A DNA stretch of 64,000 nucleotides from Ectocarpus siliculosus (GCA_000310025.1 FN649736.1:1284736-1348735), one strand, 5' to 3'; shown: positions 36,601 to 48,993, numbered from the stretch's first letter. Translations and numbers: made by a program. The notes: generated from the letters alone by a model not told the origin.

Positions 36601-37802
36601 CGTCAACGATGGACCATGTAGAAGGGTGAACATGATCCACAACCACCTCACATTCGGCCGCATCTTGTTTTCCACGCTGGACCCCAAAATGTGCGGAGTC
36701 TGCAGTATCACTTTTGCCACTTGCAATCGACGGAATCCTAGATCTTCTGTGAAGAACCGCATCTGACGCGCGCCGGTACATGGACGAAAGATCGGCGGAA
36801 CGGACAACCGTTAGTCTGGATAGCCTCCTCTACAACAAAGAATTCACTACGGCGTAGAATCAAGAGAGAGAGCTACCAATGCTGTAGCATGCTATGGCGG
36901 TGGAGAAGATAATGCAGCCGACCAGAAGGCGCACTTTGACAGTGCTGCTGCATGAGTAGGTAGACATCTGGCTGGCCTGGCGTCTATGTGTGTCGTTCAC
37001 GAGGGATTGCTGGCGGGTGATAGCTGACATTGTCCAGCACAATTGTATGAAACTGATGTTGACTTGAGCTGAGGCGCTCGACTTCGCAAGTTGACACCAA
37101 AACAAAGTATCACCTTTTCGCGCAAGTTGGACCAACTCAGACGAAGGATGGTCGGGTCCTTAATCACCTGTGAGCCAATGACAAACGCACGACCAGGGCG
37201 CGCCACATGAGGCAACTACGCATTGCAATCACGTCTCAATGGAGGATTGGTTGGTCATGTGGTAGCGCATGTAGACAACAGCAAGGCCCTGGGCGGAAAA
37301 TTCGCGCTGCCACGAAGTCGCTGACAAATCACGAATTTCTACGTGCACACCTTTAATTCTCACTCACCAGTGTCTTCAGGTCCTGTTTGGACAATTTGAC
37401 AACATCGAGGTAGAACCCAAGCTGGCGTTCAAGCGTGTCAACTGGTGATTTGGCAATCGCTGGCCTGCCCGCAACAATCTGCGATAACGATCATGCGACG
37501 TATGAGAGTGGGTCGCCATAAGGCCGAAGACACAATAAATGGGGTACGAGAGGCTCCAGAACCAATCTGCCAAGTTGGCGGCGTACAATGATTGCTGTGG
37601 TGAGGTACACCCGTCCCTATTGTTTGTGCGAAAAAGCAGGAGCACAGCAGCGCACCTTCGCCATTTCCCGCGGAGAAAGACCCAGTGTTCTCGAGAGTAG
37701 GCCAATAGCAGACGTGGAGAAATCACCGTCCACAAAAGAAGTATTTGTCGCGAGTAGATGCGATGCCTCGGATGGAGAAAGATCGACTCCCAGCGAGTTC
37801 AT
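33612..37802 (-). CDS. mTERF-domain protein, multi-exon
   Basis: mTERF proteins are helical-repeat nucleic-acid-binding proteins acting in mitochondrial or plastid gene expression. Exons 5' to 3': 37656-37802, 37368-37478, 37114-37167, 36652-36762, 36320-36430, 35535-35606, 35203-35280, 34959-35030, 34411-34560, 34148-34231, 33612-34013; all joins are phase 0, giving about 463 aa. Repeat motifs (P..L..S.E..L..K...L..LG) include KDPTILRLSWSNLREK, QTPHILGSSVENKMRPN, ALPNLLSYSVEENLRPK, RQRPQVWSLSVENNLKPK, KNPSLLLYNIDTGIKHK, RSPTLLSYSLESMRRK, RCPQVLGYSIDGIESK, KYPQVLNLSVTNLRGK and GSPTLVGYSLTNRLSRR. The 5' end (leader) is missing: the first exon shown starts after an acceptor (CCACAG/ATGAAC). The target organelle cannot be called. 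Convergent with DNAAF3. Confidence 0.9.
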
Positions 37803-40207
37803 CTGTGGACAAAATTTCGTGCTGCTGTTGTCTTTATGTCCAACGATCGTTCTGAAGTTCATCTGGTATGTCCCCTTTATTGTTCAAGGCCTGGAAACGA
37901 TTTCGATAGCCACCAGTGCGGAAAAAAGCCGAGGAGGTATTACGGGTACACTCCGAAATCCATCCCTTACCTCAAGCAACCATCCAACCACTCAACGCCA
38001 AGAACAAGAGAGGTTCAAGCCGTGGCATTTGAATGAATTGTATTCCGTGGCACCAATTCCATCTCTTATGAAATGAAATTGAAACGAGGACGGGGTTGAT
38101 CCCCCTGGATACGGCAGAGAGTACACCCAGCCTGCAAGGATCACACTCCCGGTTAAAACGTTTTCACAATTTTGGATTATTGGGAGCACCTGGGCAGCAG
38201 GCGGCTTGCAATACAGCAGTGCGGGCTAAAAAGGATGTGCCACCGCTACTAGCGGCAACCACGCCCTTCACTGCTGTGTGCGTCGATGGAGAGAGACAGA
38301 AAACGGGCTGGTGGAATACGCACACAGTCTTGTCGATGCATGGGGCAGCTGATGAGCGCCATTGCTGTTCGTACGACGCATATGTAGTCTCCAAGCCAAT
38401 ACCTTACATAGTTAACAGTTGTGGTTCTGATATCCAGCCGCCACGGCGCTACAGTTTCGTACCAGACTCAAAGCCATACAGCAGTAATGCTGCGGTCAAG
38501 GGAACTGAGTGATCAAGGGGTAGTCACTCGGCACAAGGGGATTTCCCACAACATTCTATTGTTACCATCGGGGTGTGGTATTTGCCAGCACAGCAGATGT
38601 CGCGAGGACGCAACACATGTGTTGGCACCTTATCTCGAAGTTTGTCCCGGTGCAGGAGCTCTGCGTCTTCAGCCTCAGAGTCATCAGTAAATGTTGAGAG
38701 CCTCGATCTGCACGTACGATACGAAGAAATCAGCGAAGCGATAAGTCGCAAACCCTGAAAACACATGTACAAGTACTCTCCCACATGTATGTGCAACCTC
38801 ACATCTCCTACAAGTCTGTGCACCAATCACACTCTGTACTCCGTGTATACAACAGAAGTCGGTAGTCCCCGAGGTCTTTATACCATACCTACGGCGAGGT
38901 CCAAAGAAGTCTGGAACGCGGGGAAGGTGTCTTAGTTCCATGCTTTTGCCACGATGGTACTGTTGGGAAGGTCTGCTACCGAGCGTACTTGTGTGCTTTT
39001 GTGAAGCCTGCCAGAAGATGGTGTGCTGAGGGGTCAACCCTGCAAGCACCCAGGCGACATGCATCCTTTTGTGCGCGTTTCAGACCGTTACCACGTTGAT
39101 AGTCTTCAGGCAGGCCGTAGTTTTCGAGATTTGCTTGTGCTAGCACCAATTGGAAGCAGGTGCTGCTTCTTGGTACAGCAAGAGGATGGGTGTGCGGACT
39201 GCTGTCTGCATGCGTAGGCGTACAGCCGATTAGCGCCGCATTCGTATTCCGAAGCGTGACTTGAACCAGTTGCTTTGCACTGGTACAGAACAGAATACAG
39301 AAGCAGGTTCTTCGATGTTTTTCATGTGAACGACGCCACGCACCACCCTGCACCTTATTCTGTATCTGCCCTGCACCTTGGCGCACGTATGTTATTTGGG
39401 TTTTCAAGCATGATGCTCACAGCACCAGGAGGTAAACACTGACTGGTGTGCGCTCCTTTCGTGCCGAAGTGTCTTGAACCTGGATGATGCGTGTACTGCT
39501 GCCGTAGGTATAGGCATGTAGTTCGGAACGCACACGCGTCTTTAGAACTCTATTTCTCCGTTTTCTTCTGGCAAAAAGACACTCGTTTTGCATATAGCCT
39601 ACATGAGCATTTTTTTCCGTCCCGGCTAACTCATTCGAATTCCAATGAACAAATTCAGATGGAACCACAGAACCTCTACGAGTTCCGGGGGTGTACGTAC
39701 AAGGGAAACACAGCAGTGCTCCTGTGAGCGAAATATTTAGGTTTCACCGAGCGTCACGCATTTTTCTCCTGGATACATACGTGGTTGACCGGCGTTTTCT
39801 GTCTATCGCTCGGAAGAGCTGCGTTTTGCGATATGGAGTAAAAATTTCGAAATTCATTAGTACATGTTAACCGGCGGGTTCACTTGTCCTTCTTTGAACT
39901 GGCGAGCGAAAGGGTGAACCAACCTTCGTGAAAGTTAAAGATGGTTGGAAGTTGTAAGCCCAACTTCAAAACAAGGACCGGAAAGGAAAGAGAGCTTAGT
40001 CTACATCTGACAAGTTATCACTGAGTGGGAGAATGTTTTGGCATCACACATACATTCCTGCTGGCACAATAATACACGACCAGTATCGCCGCTGGCACCG
40101 ACAGCCAACATGATTTACATTTCTCCGCGAAATCCGGGCGAGCTCAACAACATATCTTAGTACTTCGTACTCCTCGATGCCCGCCATACTCTACATTTAT
40201 CGACAAG
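37803..40207. other. Spacer, may hold the mTERF 5' exon
   Basis: No exon with a clear leader found. A minus-strand frame near 38976-39407 has a few protein-like stretches but no supporting splice pattern. Confidence 0.4.
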
Positions 40208-43200
40208 TCAATCCACATATTCAAAATCGATGCTCTGGATGAGCGGGTTGTCCAGGAGAGCCATCTGGATCCCATAAGCCACTTTCCGGTGACCGCTGTA
40301 TGTGAGTTTGACGTGCCCATCCAGAACGCTCAGTACCTGTTCCACGCGTGCAAACCGAAGAGCAAAGGGAAACTCGTCAAGCGGCTGCTCAAAGCTCAAC
40401 ACTTTCGTTGGCGCTGTGGTGACACGCATTGGTTGACGAAACTGAATTAACTATGCCTAAACGAGGGCACGTCTTACCTCGACTTTGGCCCTCATAGCGA
40501 CCATCGCGGGCCGCAAGGGCTCTAAAATGGCTTCTACCACGGCAGTCGTCGCTTCCGCCATGGCGTTTCCGCTAGCCTCATCAACTTGCTCCACCTGAGC
40601 AGACACGACACGGTTTGCGATGAAGTTTGCCGTCATGAGAACAAACTGGCGCCTCGAGCGACAGCTAGCAGCCCGTTGGTTCTATTCGCACGGACGATAG
40701 CGTGGGCTTCGCCGAGAATACTGCTGAGGCGACACGTACTCAATCCGGATCCCTTACCCCGCCCATGTTGAGGAAATTCTCATTGAGAACCCTCTCAATG
40801 CCCATCTTCATTGTTGTCGTAGATGAAGGACAGCTACCGCACGCGCCTTGAAGAGCCAGTTTCACCTTCATGTACAGAGCGGACAAGAAGAGCGGAGCCG
40901 TGACCGTTTCAGCAATCACGGTAAAAGACGACACGCCTTTAGCATAGGTAGACAACCGGGAAAAGGGGCTCGTGCCTTGTGAGAAGGGTCTTAATGTCGC
41001 CAAACGAGCAAGACCCCGATGCTGGCCAGGGGGTCTACGCCGTGACATCACCAAACATGGAGGACCCATATACTGACTCACCACTCTTCGGTCAATGTCG
41101 ACCCCCATGACCCTGACGTTGCCCCCATCCGCGATCAAGTACGGCCGGACCTCGTCCAGCACCTGAGGCACGAAGCGGTCCAAAATAAGTGACCCAGACT
41201 CTAGGCTGGCGCGCGCCGTACCAAGGTCCGGGGATTACGTGCACTTGGCGGCCGATACGGCATACACGTTCAGTCCCCACCTCCGAGGGAATAACTATTG
41301 CGATCAATACAAAGGCACTGGCAACCTTTCCGGTGTGACCCTACAGCCGCTTCCTTCCCCTTGCTGCGCTAACCTCCCATTGCTGAATCACCCCCCTAAG
41401 CATACCTTGTCGACGTTCTCCAACGTAAACTCCAGGTCGTTGCACTCGGAGGCCGGAGGCGTAGGGGGGGCGTCCGGGACGGGAGCGGCGATCCCGGGTG
41501 GCAACGGTGGCGCCGCCATCCCATCTGGTCCAACTCCGACCGGCATGCCGTCCGAGCTGAAAGGACTGGAGTCAAGGGAAAAGGCCGCCATGTCGGCATT
41601 GTGAGGTTGGACGGTCTCGTGGACCTACTGTCACACGTTATTTAGACGTGGGCTCGACCCATTGCAACATACCGCAATTGTGTGAGTCGTGGCACCCGGG
41701 TGCGATCGCTCATTAAATTGTTTCGCTCCTCCATTTTGGCGCACCCTGGTGCCATCACTCCGACTTATGCAGCGTATGCAGTCTCTCCGAGGACAGTTTT
41801 TGTTTTGATGTCATCAACGGCAAGATTAGAGTGAAATACTATTAGCGGCTTACTGGTGCTATCGTCTTGCTGGATACGGGGAGCTTGGTTGAGTGCATAC
41901 CACTTGTCAATTTAATGAAAACCACGTGGCCATTTTCCCAACGAAGTTGCGCCCCGGTGCAAGCGGGTGCGATATCTTCGAGGAGCGAGAATTGAAACAA
42001 ATCAATCTCGTTTGCATTTGATCGCACCCCGGTGCGTCAGCGAAGAAAAGGGGGGAGAGGGGAGTCGGATTCTTGGTCAAGGAACACTTGTTTGACGTGG
42101 TGGAAGTAGTGGTGAAAACGGAGTTCGAGGAAAGCCTACGCCTTAAGATACCTGGGGAGCGGGGAGAGAAAGATTTGTTTCTAGGGAACGTACACGTCCC
42201 ACCGTCGTCGAAGAAAGTCGCAAGCAAGGCGCAGGAGAACTTTGGACAAACTGGGGAAGATGTCCAGAGGTTCAGTAAGAAGAGAGAAGTTGTCATGGTG
42301 GGCGATGCCAACTCCAGAGTAGGGAAAGCCTCCAGTAGAGGACAGGCGATCGGGCAGCACGGAAGAAGACAAAGTGAATGACAACGGATTGAGGATGCTT
42401 GAATTCTTGGGAAGCAACGAGCTGATGGTGTTGAAAGGTAGGAGGGAGTGCGATAAGCCGGATTCACCAGGCAAAGGGCAGTTTGCAATGAATATTCGAT
42501 CCTCGACTACATCCTGGTAGATAAGGGGAGCACACAGATCGAAGGGTGGGAGTCCATAGTGAACACAACGGCAGAGAGAGTAGTGGGAAAGAAGGTGGTA
42601 CGATGTGGGGTATCGGTTAAGTGGTGGGATGACGAGCTCAAAGAAGAAATAGGAGAACGTAGAGAAGTCTTCAAGCAGTACCTGAGTGAGGGGTCTGAGG
42701 AGATTTGGGAAAAGAACAGGGCCAAGAGAAAACAGGTGAAGGGACTAGTGAAAAAGAAGAAAAAGTGCATTTGGGACGAAGTAGTGCAGAAGGCCAACGG
42801 AGGCCTGGAGGGGAACGTCAGGCAGATGTGGGAAGGGATTAGTGGGATGGTAAAAAAGACCGCGCAAGGGGGGGATACAGGGGTAGCAACTTTGCGAGGT
42901 GTGAACGGTGGAATAGTCAGCAGTGAGAAGGGAAAAAGGGAAGTTCTCGCGGGACACTACAAGAGACTTGGAGTGCCTTCGGAGAATGAAGTTTTTGACC
43001 AAGTGTTTAAGGAGGAGGTGGACGCATGGGCCCAGAAAGAAGAGACATCGAAGGCAGACGTTGGGAACGTAGAACTAGAAAAGGAGTTCACTGAGGACGA
43101 GGTTGAGGCGTGTGTGAACAAGCTGCAGTGCCACAAAGCAGCAGGGGCGGATGGGATAGTCAACGAGTTCATGAAGTTTGGGGGGAAGGGGATGATCCAG

Positions 43201-46200
43201 TTGATCGTACTGCTGTACAACTGGGTGTGGAAAAACGAGTATGCGCCAAGTAGAAGGAGGGAAGGGGTGGTTGTGAACTTGCTTAAAAAAGGAGACAAGA
43301 CTGACCCAGGAAACTACAGGGGGATCACACTGTTGAACACAGTAGGAAACGTGTTCTGTAAGCTGCTGAACGATAGGATAGTGGGAGTATTGGAGAAGGA
43401 ACATAGCATTAGTGAGGGCCAGGCAGGTTTCCGAAAGAAGAGGGGGTGCGTAGACCACGCATTCACGGTAGGGAGAATCATCCAAGGTAGAAAGAGGGCG
43501 GGAAAGCCGACGTACTGCTTCTTCCTGGGCGTGAAAAAGGCATACGACACCGTACGGAGAAATGGGCTGTGGAAACAATTGTTAAGTACGGGATCAAGGG
43601 GAAAATGTGGAGAGTGCTGAAGAAGATGACAAGAGTGTACGAAAAGCGCGGTCATGCTAGACGGAGAACTGTCTAAATTATTCGACATTGAGCAAGGGGT
43701 CCCACAAGGTTGCATGCTGTCCCCGACATTGTTCCAGGTGTTCATCAACGATCAGTTGGAAGTCGTAGAGGCAGTCCGGAAGGGAGTAAAAGTAGGGGAC
43801 ACGGAAACTTCGGTGTCAGGAATGATGTTTGAGGATGATTTTGTTGGTATGTCGGACACCCCTGAGGGACTGCAACTGCAAATTGACGCGGCGAAGAAGT
43901 TTACTGGTAAGTGGAGATTGTCTGCCAACGTTAAGAAGCGTGCCGTCATGGTATGCAATGAGGACAGGGAGGAACCAGTAGAACATAGATGGAAGTGGGG
44001 GATCGAGGAGATTGCAGTAGTGGACCAGTACACATACCTCGGAGTAGAGATCGCAAAAGACTGCTCGTGGAATGCACACATGTCCATGGTAGCGGAAAAG
44101 GGCAAAAAGCACGAGCAGGGAAGCTGCACCCAATACTCGCAAACCGGCACCTCGATACACGCATCAAATTGACGGTTTTGAATAGCGTAATCGTACCGCC
44201 GCTAGAGTACGGCGGAGAAGTATGGGAAGGAAATAAGAAGGTAGTGAAAGAACTCGAGGCGGCGCAGATGAAAGCAGCGAAAATCATCCTAGGATGCTCC
44301 AAGCGCACAAGTAATGCAGCCGTCAGGGCAGAATTGGGGATCCAATCCCTACGGTCGGGAAGAGACGCAAGGAAGCTGACATGGCAGTATCGCATGTATG
44401 TGCGGGATGGGAGAGGAGAGGTTGCCGAGAATAGTATGGGAGGCGAAGTGGGCAAACAAAAAGAGGGATAGACAACCCACGGAATGAGTCAAGGTTGTGG
44501 AGGACGTATGGAAGGGGTTCGACATCGACGAAGATGAAGCGATGGAAACGGAGGGTCTACAGGGGTTCAAGGAGAATATATCTGTTGCTTGTGCCGAGAG
44601 AGAACAGGTTATAAGGAAAGAAACCGAGGATAAGGAGGGTCTAGAAGTGTACGGAATGTTGAAAGAAGGAATAGGGTTCAAGGACTACCTACATGGACCA
44701 ATGGATGCAGGGACAAAGCTTAAGATCAAATTCAGGACCGGGGACATAGGCCTTCGAGAACGTCGACTAAGACATAGGATGGTAGACGACGAATTTGATT
44801 GCGGCTTCGAATGCGAAGACCGTGTTCATGTAATCGCGGAATGTCCGTGGCACGAAGAGAAGAGGGAAGGGGCATGACTGAGCTGGGAAAAATAGAAGGG
44901 AGGTACAGGGAGATGTTTGAGGTATGGAGTAGAGAGGAGAGGACGGTAGCTGTACTGGGGAGTAGGAAGTGGTTTGAAAAGGCGGGAAGGGATATCATTA
45001 GGATAGACAAACTAGGGAAGACATTTTTGAGCCACCTTTGGTAAAGTAGGAAGGAACGATTGGTCATCGGTGATCGGCCCTGTGGGAACAATGCTCCGTC
45101 CTCTCGAGGACGCGTGGTCAATGGTCTAACCGCTAAGGCATGCAAAACGTAAGAGTATCCCCCCCCCCCGGTGCGTCACTGCCAAGATGTCATCATTCGA
45201 ACAATTATTTTAGCTGCCAAGGGATACAACCAAATCTGGGCCATAGGTAAGCCAATTCACCACTCGATGAGCAAGTAGAAAAGCCCGCAGCCATCAGCAC
45301 AAAATGTTGTTGTCGGCTTCAACACACACCTGATGATGGTCGCCGTCGGAGCGTCCACTTCAACCTTAGGTTCTTCCGTGAGCTTAGTTTGCCCGTCGAT
45401 TACACTGCTCCAATCATCATCTTCAACAGCTGACTCCAGGCGCTTTCGGCGTTCGATATCTTCGGAGCTCATCTGGTCAACGGGGAGTTCAGTATGCATA
45501 CAAGCATACACAAGCCAACACAACGAAAAAGGGTTTATCGCATACATACCGCATCATTAACATCCAGTGTAATACCTTCCGTGCTCGCATAAAACAATAG
45601 AAATGCTCGGCAGTCAGGCCCGCATGAACAAAAACTGGACTGCTGTCTCCTGCCCACGCCAGTCCCAGCAACCTATCAGAAGAGCTTACACTTTCCATGA
45701 TTCTACACCTGCTCTGTCTCTTCAACCAGCCCCGGGTCCGCGATGGCTTTGCGCATTTTCAACTTGTTCTCCTCGTACGCCTCCTTTTGAGCCGGAGACA
45801 TCGCGTTCTGTCAAACAAACGGCCACGGTGGAAAAAATCAGAGCGAAACGGGTTGGTTGCCACATTCATAAGACCGCAACTACACAGAATCGACCGGACA
45901 GTAAAAACAATCTAGATACGGCAAATCAATCGACTATGGAACTCGCTCTTTGCAAGCCGAGTGGTGTTTGAGTGGCTCCACCGCCTACAACAGAAGCACA
46001 ACATACGGCCAACAAACAGGTACAAAATTCCCCGCGTGGTAACCACCCAATCGTCCTCTCCATGCTCACTTGTGCATCTTTGGAGCCGGTTGCCCACTCG
46101 CTACCCTTGATGTTGCCGACAGGCGTCGAGCCGCACTCCTCGATCCATTGCGCTTTGAGGGCCTCCATCTTGTCGCGCTTTGGAAACTTGAAACTTCTCA

Positions 46201-48719
46201 CCTGGACATGTAGCCAGGTCAAAGGCAAGAGACGAAGAGAGCGGGTGGACCCCAAACCAGTCTGACATCAGTAGCGTTCGAGCGACAGGCGCAAATCACC
46301 TGAAAACTTGACTTCCAACACACAACATAATATGAGTGATCGTTGAAAAGGGATACCAACTACATTTCCATCTTTACATATAGTTGGAATGGCTCATGCA
46401 TGCCGCAATAGCTTTTCACGTATCATCCACAAACGCTGGGGTCGAAATCGAACCGGGCGTGCAAGTGAAAAACTATCAAGTTTTGAAAATTGAAAATTGA
46501 GTGCCCCGCTGCCCCCGCATGCACGCACACTTTGCGCTTGCACCTCACCTTGAGCATGTGCACCATGCTTTCGCCCTCGGCCGCTAGGTGAGCAGCCAAC
46601 GACAGCGCCACGTTCCGGCCGACGCCTACGAAGTTCACCTTCTCGTCTTTGCCCACGACGGCATACACCGCAGCGTGCTTAGACTCAGCGTTATCTTTGA
46701 GCCACTTCGATACCTGTGTATTCGTTCCATGTAGGGGATGTAAAGTTCAATCGCGACCAGAGCAATGCTGTGGCCGGATGTCGCCCGTCGGATTTTTCAC
46801 ATGGGTACGCTCGGGAACACAGTGGGTATCACGGGGGCAAGTGTTTTGGAAGCGGTCAGATTGATTCGGACTCGGGGGTAGATCGACATGGATGAACTCG
46901 GGTTCTCCCAATGCAATGTGCCACCTCGGGACAACACAGTATCTAGTACCCTGGAGTTTGACCGGAGCAAAACAGGGCTGGCTGTTTGTGAGCTAACCTT
47001 TACGTAGTGGGATACTGTGGGGGATACTGCTGTAAATACTGCTGTAACGTTGAGTTGAATGTAGCCAAGAAGGTTGGCGCTTCAATTGGTACACATTTCG
47101 TACATACAACCAAGTTGCGAGGCACACGCATCCGAAAAACTTTGGGAATGGAGTCACTCGCAACGGTCGACAACAAGAGGAAGAAGACAACTCCGCTAGT
47201 CGTGCCAACTCGCCTCGTAAAGCTGGGTCCCGTCGAATAGTTCCACCGAGCCGTCACTTGCTGTCGCACCGTGGTCCTCCTCGTTGCTATACAAGAAGTC
47301 GTGCAGCCCCCTTCACAAACAAGCGTGTGGGCGGAAGCTGTGTGTTACTTACAACCATCGATTTGCTAGTTCTACAATATTGTAGTGCAGATATCGGGAA
47401 CTCCGACGTTGGTGCGATGGAGGCACTGCAGTCGACACCCCAAGCTGACGGCTCCAGATAACGACACACAATTCTACTACTGCCAAACAGAGTGCACCGC
47501 CCGAAACCAAAGCTAGTCCGAATCTTGCCTGTGAGCTTGAGGTACGTCGCGGTCTTCTAGACGAACCTCTTCGGCTGTCTCGGTAGTCTGTAATGTAACA
47601 TCGAGTTTAAGCAGAACTGAGATAAGAGCAGCAGTAGCGGCGATGAACGCGTAGACGTGTTCGAGAAGCGACAGCAGACGGCAACAACAACGCTCATGAC
47701 AAGCTTGCACAGCGAAGACAAACAACAATCGATAGGTGAACTCTCACACAATCGCAAATTTCGCGTATGAGACACAGGGCAAACAATAACAATCCCAATA
47801 AATAACCTTACAGAACAGCCCCGGAAAGCATAGGCAGAAAAATTGAGAGGTATAGAGTAGGCTACTGTTTCTTGCTGTGTTTGCACCTTTACATCCTTGC
47901 GTAGAAGAGCAAAAACAACACCAGAGACGGACAATTCATCGTTGTACTACAAGTATACATGGAGAGAAATCGGGTGATGACGTCGGGCGGACGTCGAAAG
48001 GTAACTCGTGTCACCGACGGTACCTACAGTACCTCAACGACAGTCGATGTACACTTGTATGTCAAACTGCATCCTACAAAGCGGACCATTCCACCACAAC
48101 ATATATCGTGAGAACTTGTGAACACTCTCCCACACAAGCGGGGATGGAATATGGGGGAGAGGAAGAGGGAGCGGAAGAGGGAGAGGGGAGGGCGAAAAAA
48201 CGAAAAAACATGCCGCTTTTCCTTCAAGTACTGCTCCAGCTGCAACAATCTACCCGCTTCTCTCTGACCTATCGACCAATTGGAAGTTGAACGCACAGCA
48301 ATATTAAGATGGTATTGTGGAGGAAACAGAACCAGATAAGTGCTTGGCATACCCACGCCGATTTGCCAACGATAAGTGAGACTGCAGTTGAACCGTATCA
48401 ACCGATACGGCAACAACACTGCATGTGTATGTGCAAGTTGCCGCGCCAGCACCACACACAAAATTGCTACCGCCCGGAGGACTTCCACACTCCACCCTAA
48501 TAACACTGAATTTACCTCATCCGTCGTGCTTTGAAGTACAACACCACGTCCTGCTGCAGTTCGGTGCGGTATGGACGAGGACCGCGAAGCATGCGGAGCA
48601 CGACTCCTTGACACTGCTGCAGCGGTAGACGCAAGCTGAGGAAAGACGAATGAGCTTGCCTCCAGGGAGAGTACCGCCAGCACCAGCAGAGACGCTGAGT
48701 ATCGACCCATCTCGGCCAC
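40208..48719 (-). CDS. Plastid GIY-YIG/NFU fusion, Fe-S scaffold protein
   Basis: Ten exons, 445 aa: 48516-48719, 46549-46713, 46070-46201, 45709-45807, 45330-45472, 41406-41565, 41082-41162, 40758-40865, 40478-40594, 40208-40336; all phases agree (phase 0 except the exon 5/6 join, phase 2). Residues 1-68: signal peptide ([19 protein letters not shown]) and transit part. Residues 69-165: degenerate GIY-YIG domain, [20 protein letters not shown], like the N-terminal domain of plant plastid GRXS16. Acidic and Pro-rich linker to about 300. NFU domain 1: [15 protein letters not shown] and [20 protein letters not shown] with the CxxC that holds a transient 4Fe-4S cluster. A second, Cys-less NFU-like domain closes the protein ([15 protein letters not shown]), as in plant plastid NFU. 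Likely a plastid Fe-S scaffold. Intron 5 contains the LINE. Confidence 0.85.
41691..42039. repeat. Recurrent GCACC/GGTGC palindromes in intron 5
   Basis: GGCACCCGGGTGCGATCGC (about 41691), GCGCACCCTGGTGCC (about 41740), GCGCCCCGGTGCAAGCGGGTGCGAT (about 41950, given here as two adjoining blocks) and ATCGCACCCCGGTGCGTCA (about 42021). Four related imperfect palindromes in 350 bp; the last is the LINE target. Confidence 0.6.
42040..45169 (+). mobile_element. LINE (non-LTR retrotransposon), 5'-truncated and dead
   Basis: Flanked by a direct repeat, CCCCGGTGCGTCA at 42027-42039 and 45166-45178 (9 bp plus Cs shared with the tail), a target-site duplication. Order: remnant APE-type endonuclease ([11 protein letters not shown], then ILDYILVD) about 42073-42520; reverse transcriptase about 42559-44172 ([71 protein letters not shown]); C-terminal region with a Cys/His knuckle ([20 protein letters not shown], about 44800-44862). 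It ends in 11 C instead of poly(A). The first catalytic Asp of RT is Gly ([13 protein letters not shown] at 43528), and the frame changes near 43620, 44172 and 44470. No ORF1. Clade not assigned. Antisense to its host gene. Confidence 0.95.
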
Positions 48720-48993
48720 TTGTGTTTCTTACACGACCACTGCTAACAGCTGTCCTGCTTGTTGGCTGTAGGGTGTGCGCGTCTTCAAACCCAGCACGCG
48801 CTATCCGTCGCACATGTCCTGTGTCTGACTCTCTCGCACTCTCAACTCTCTGGGGCACCGTCACTGCGAAGAGCAACTACAGGGTACGACCCTTGTCATC
48901 CAGAATTTAAATTTTCGCCGCATTATATTACCGCACTGCACTTCTTCGACTTCTTCCACATCTCCCTCGTTGTCACACTAGCCGCACAGCGTC
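48720..48993. promoter_or_regulatory. Shared bidirectional promoter region
   Basis: Only 274 bp separate the divergent starts of the GIY-YIG/NFU gene (ATG at 48719, minus) and the sterol dehydrogenase (ATG at 48994, plus), so both 5' UTRs and promoters must lie here. Pyrimidine-rich CTTCTTC/CTCC tracts precede the plus-strand start. No clear TATA box. Confidence 0.65.

Noticed and set aside
41592-48719. Separate GIY-YIG gene upstream of an independent NFU gene
   Set aside because: Exon 45330-45472 ends in phase 2 without a stop and exon 41406-41565 starts in phase 2 at a strong acceptor; neither part is complete alone. Kept as the main alternative.
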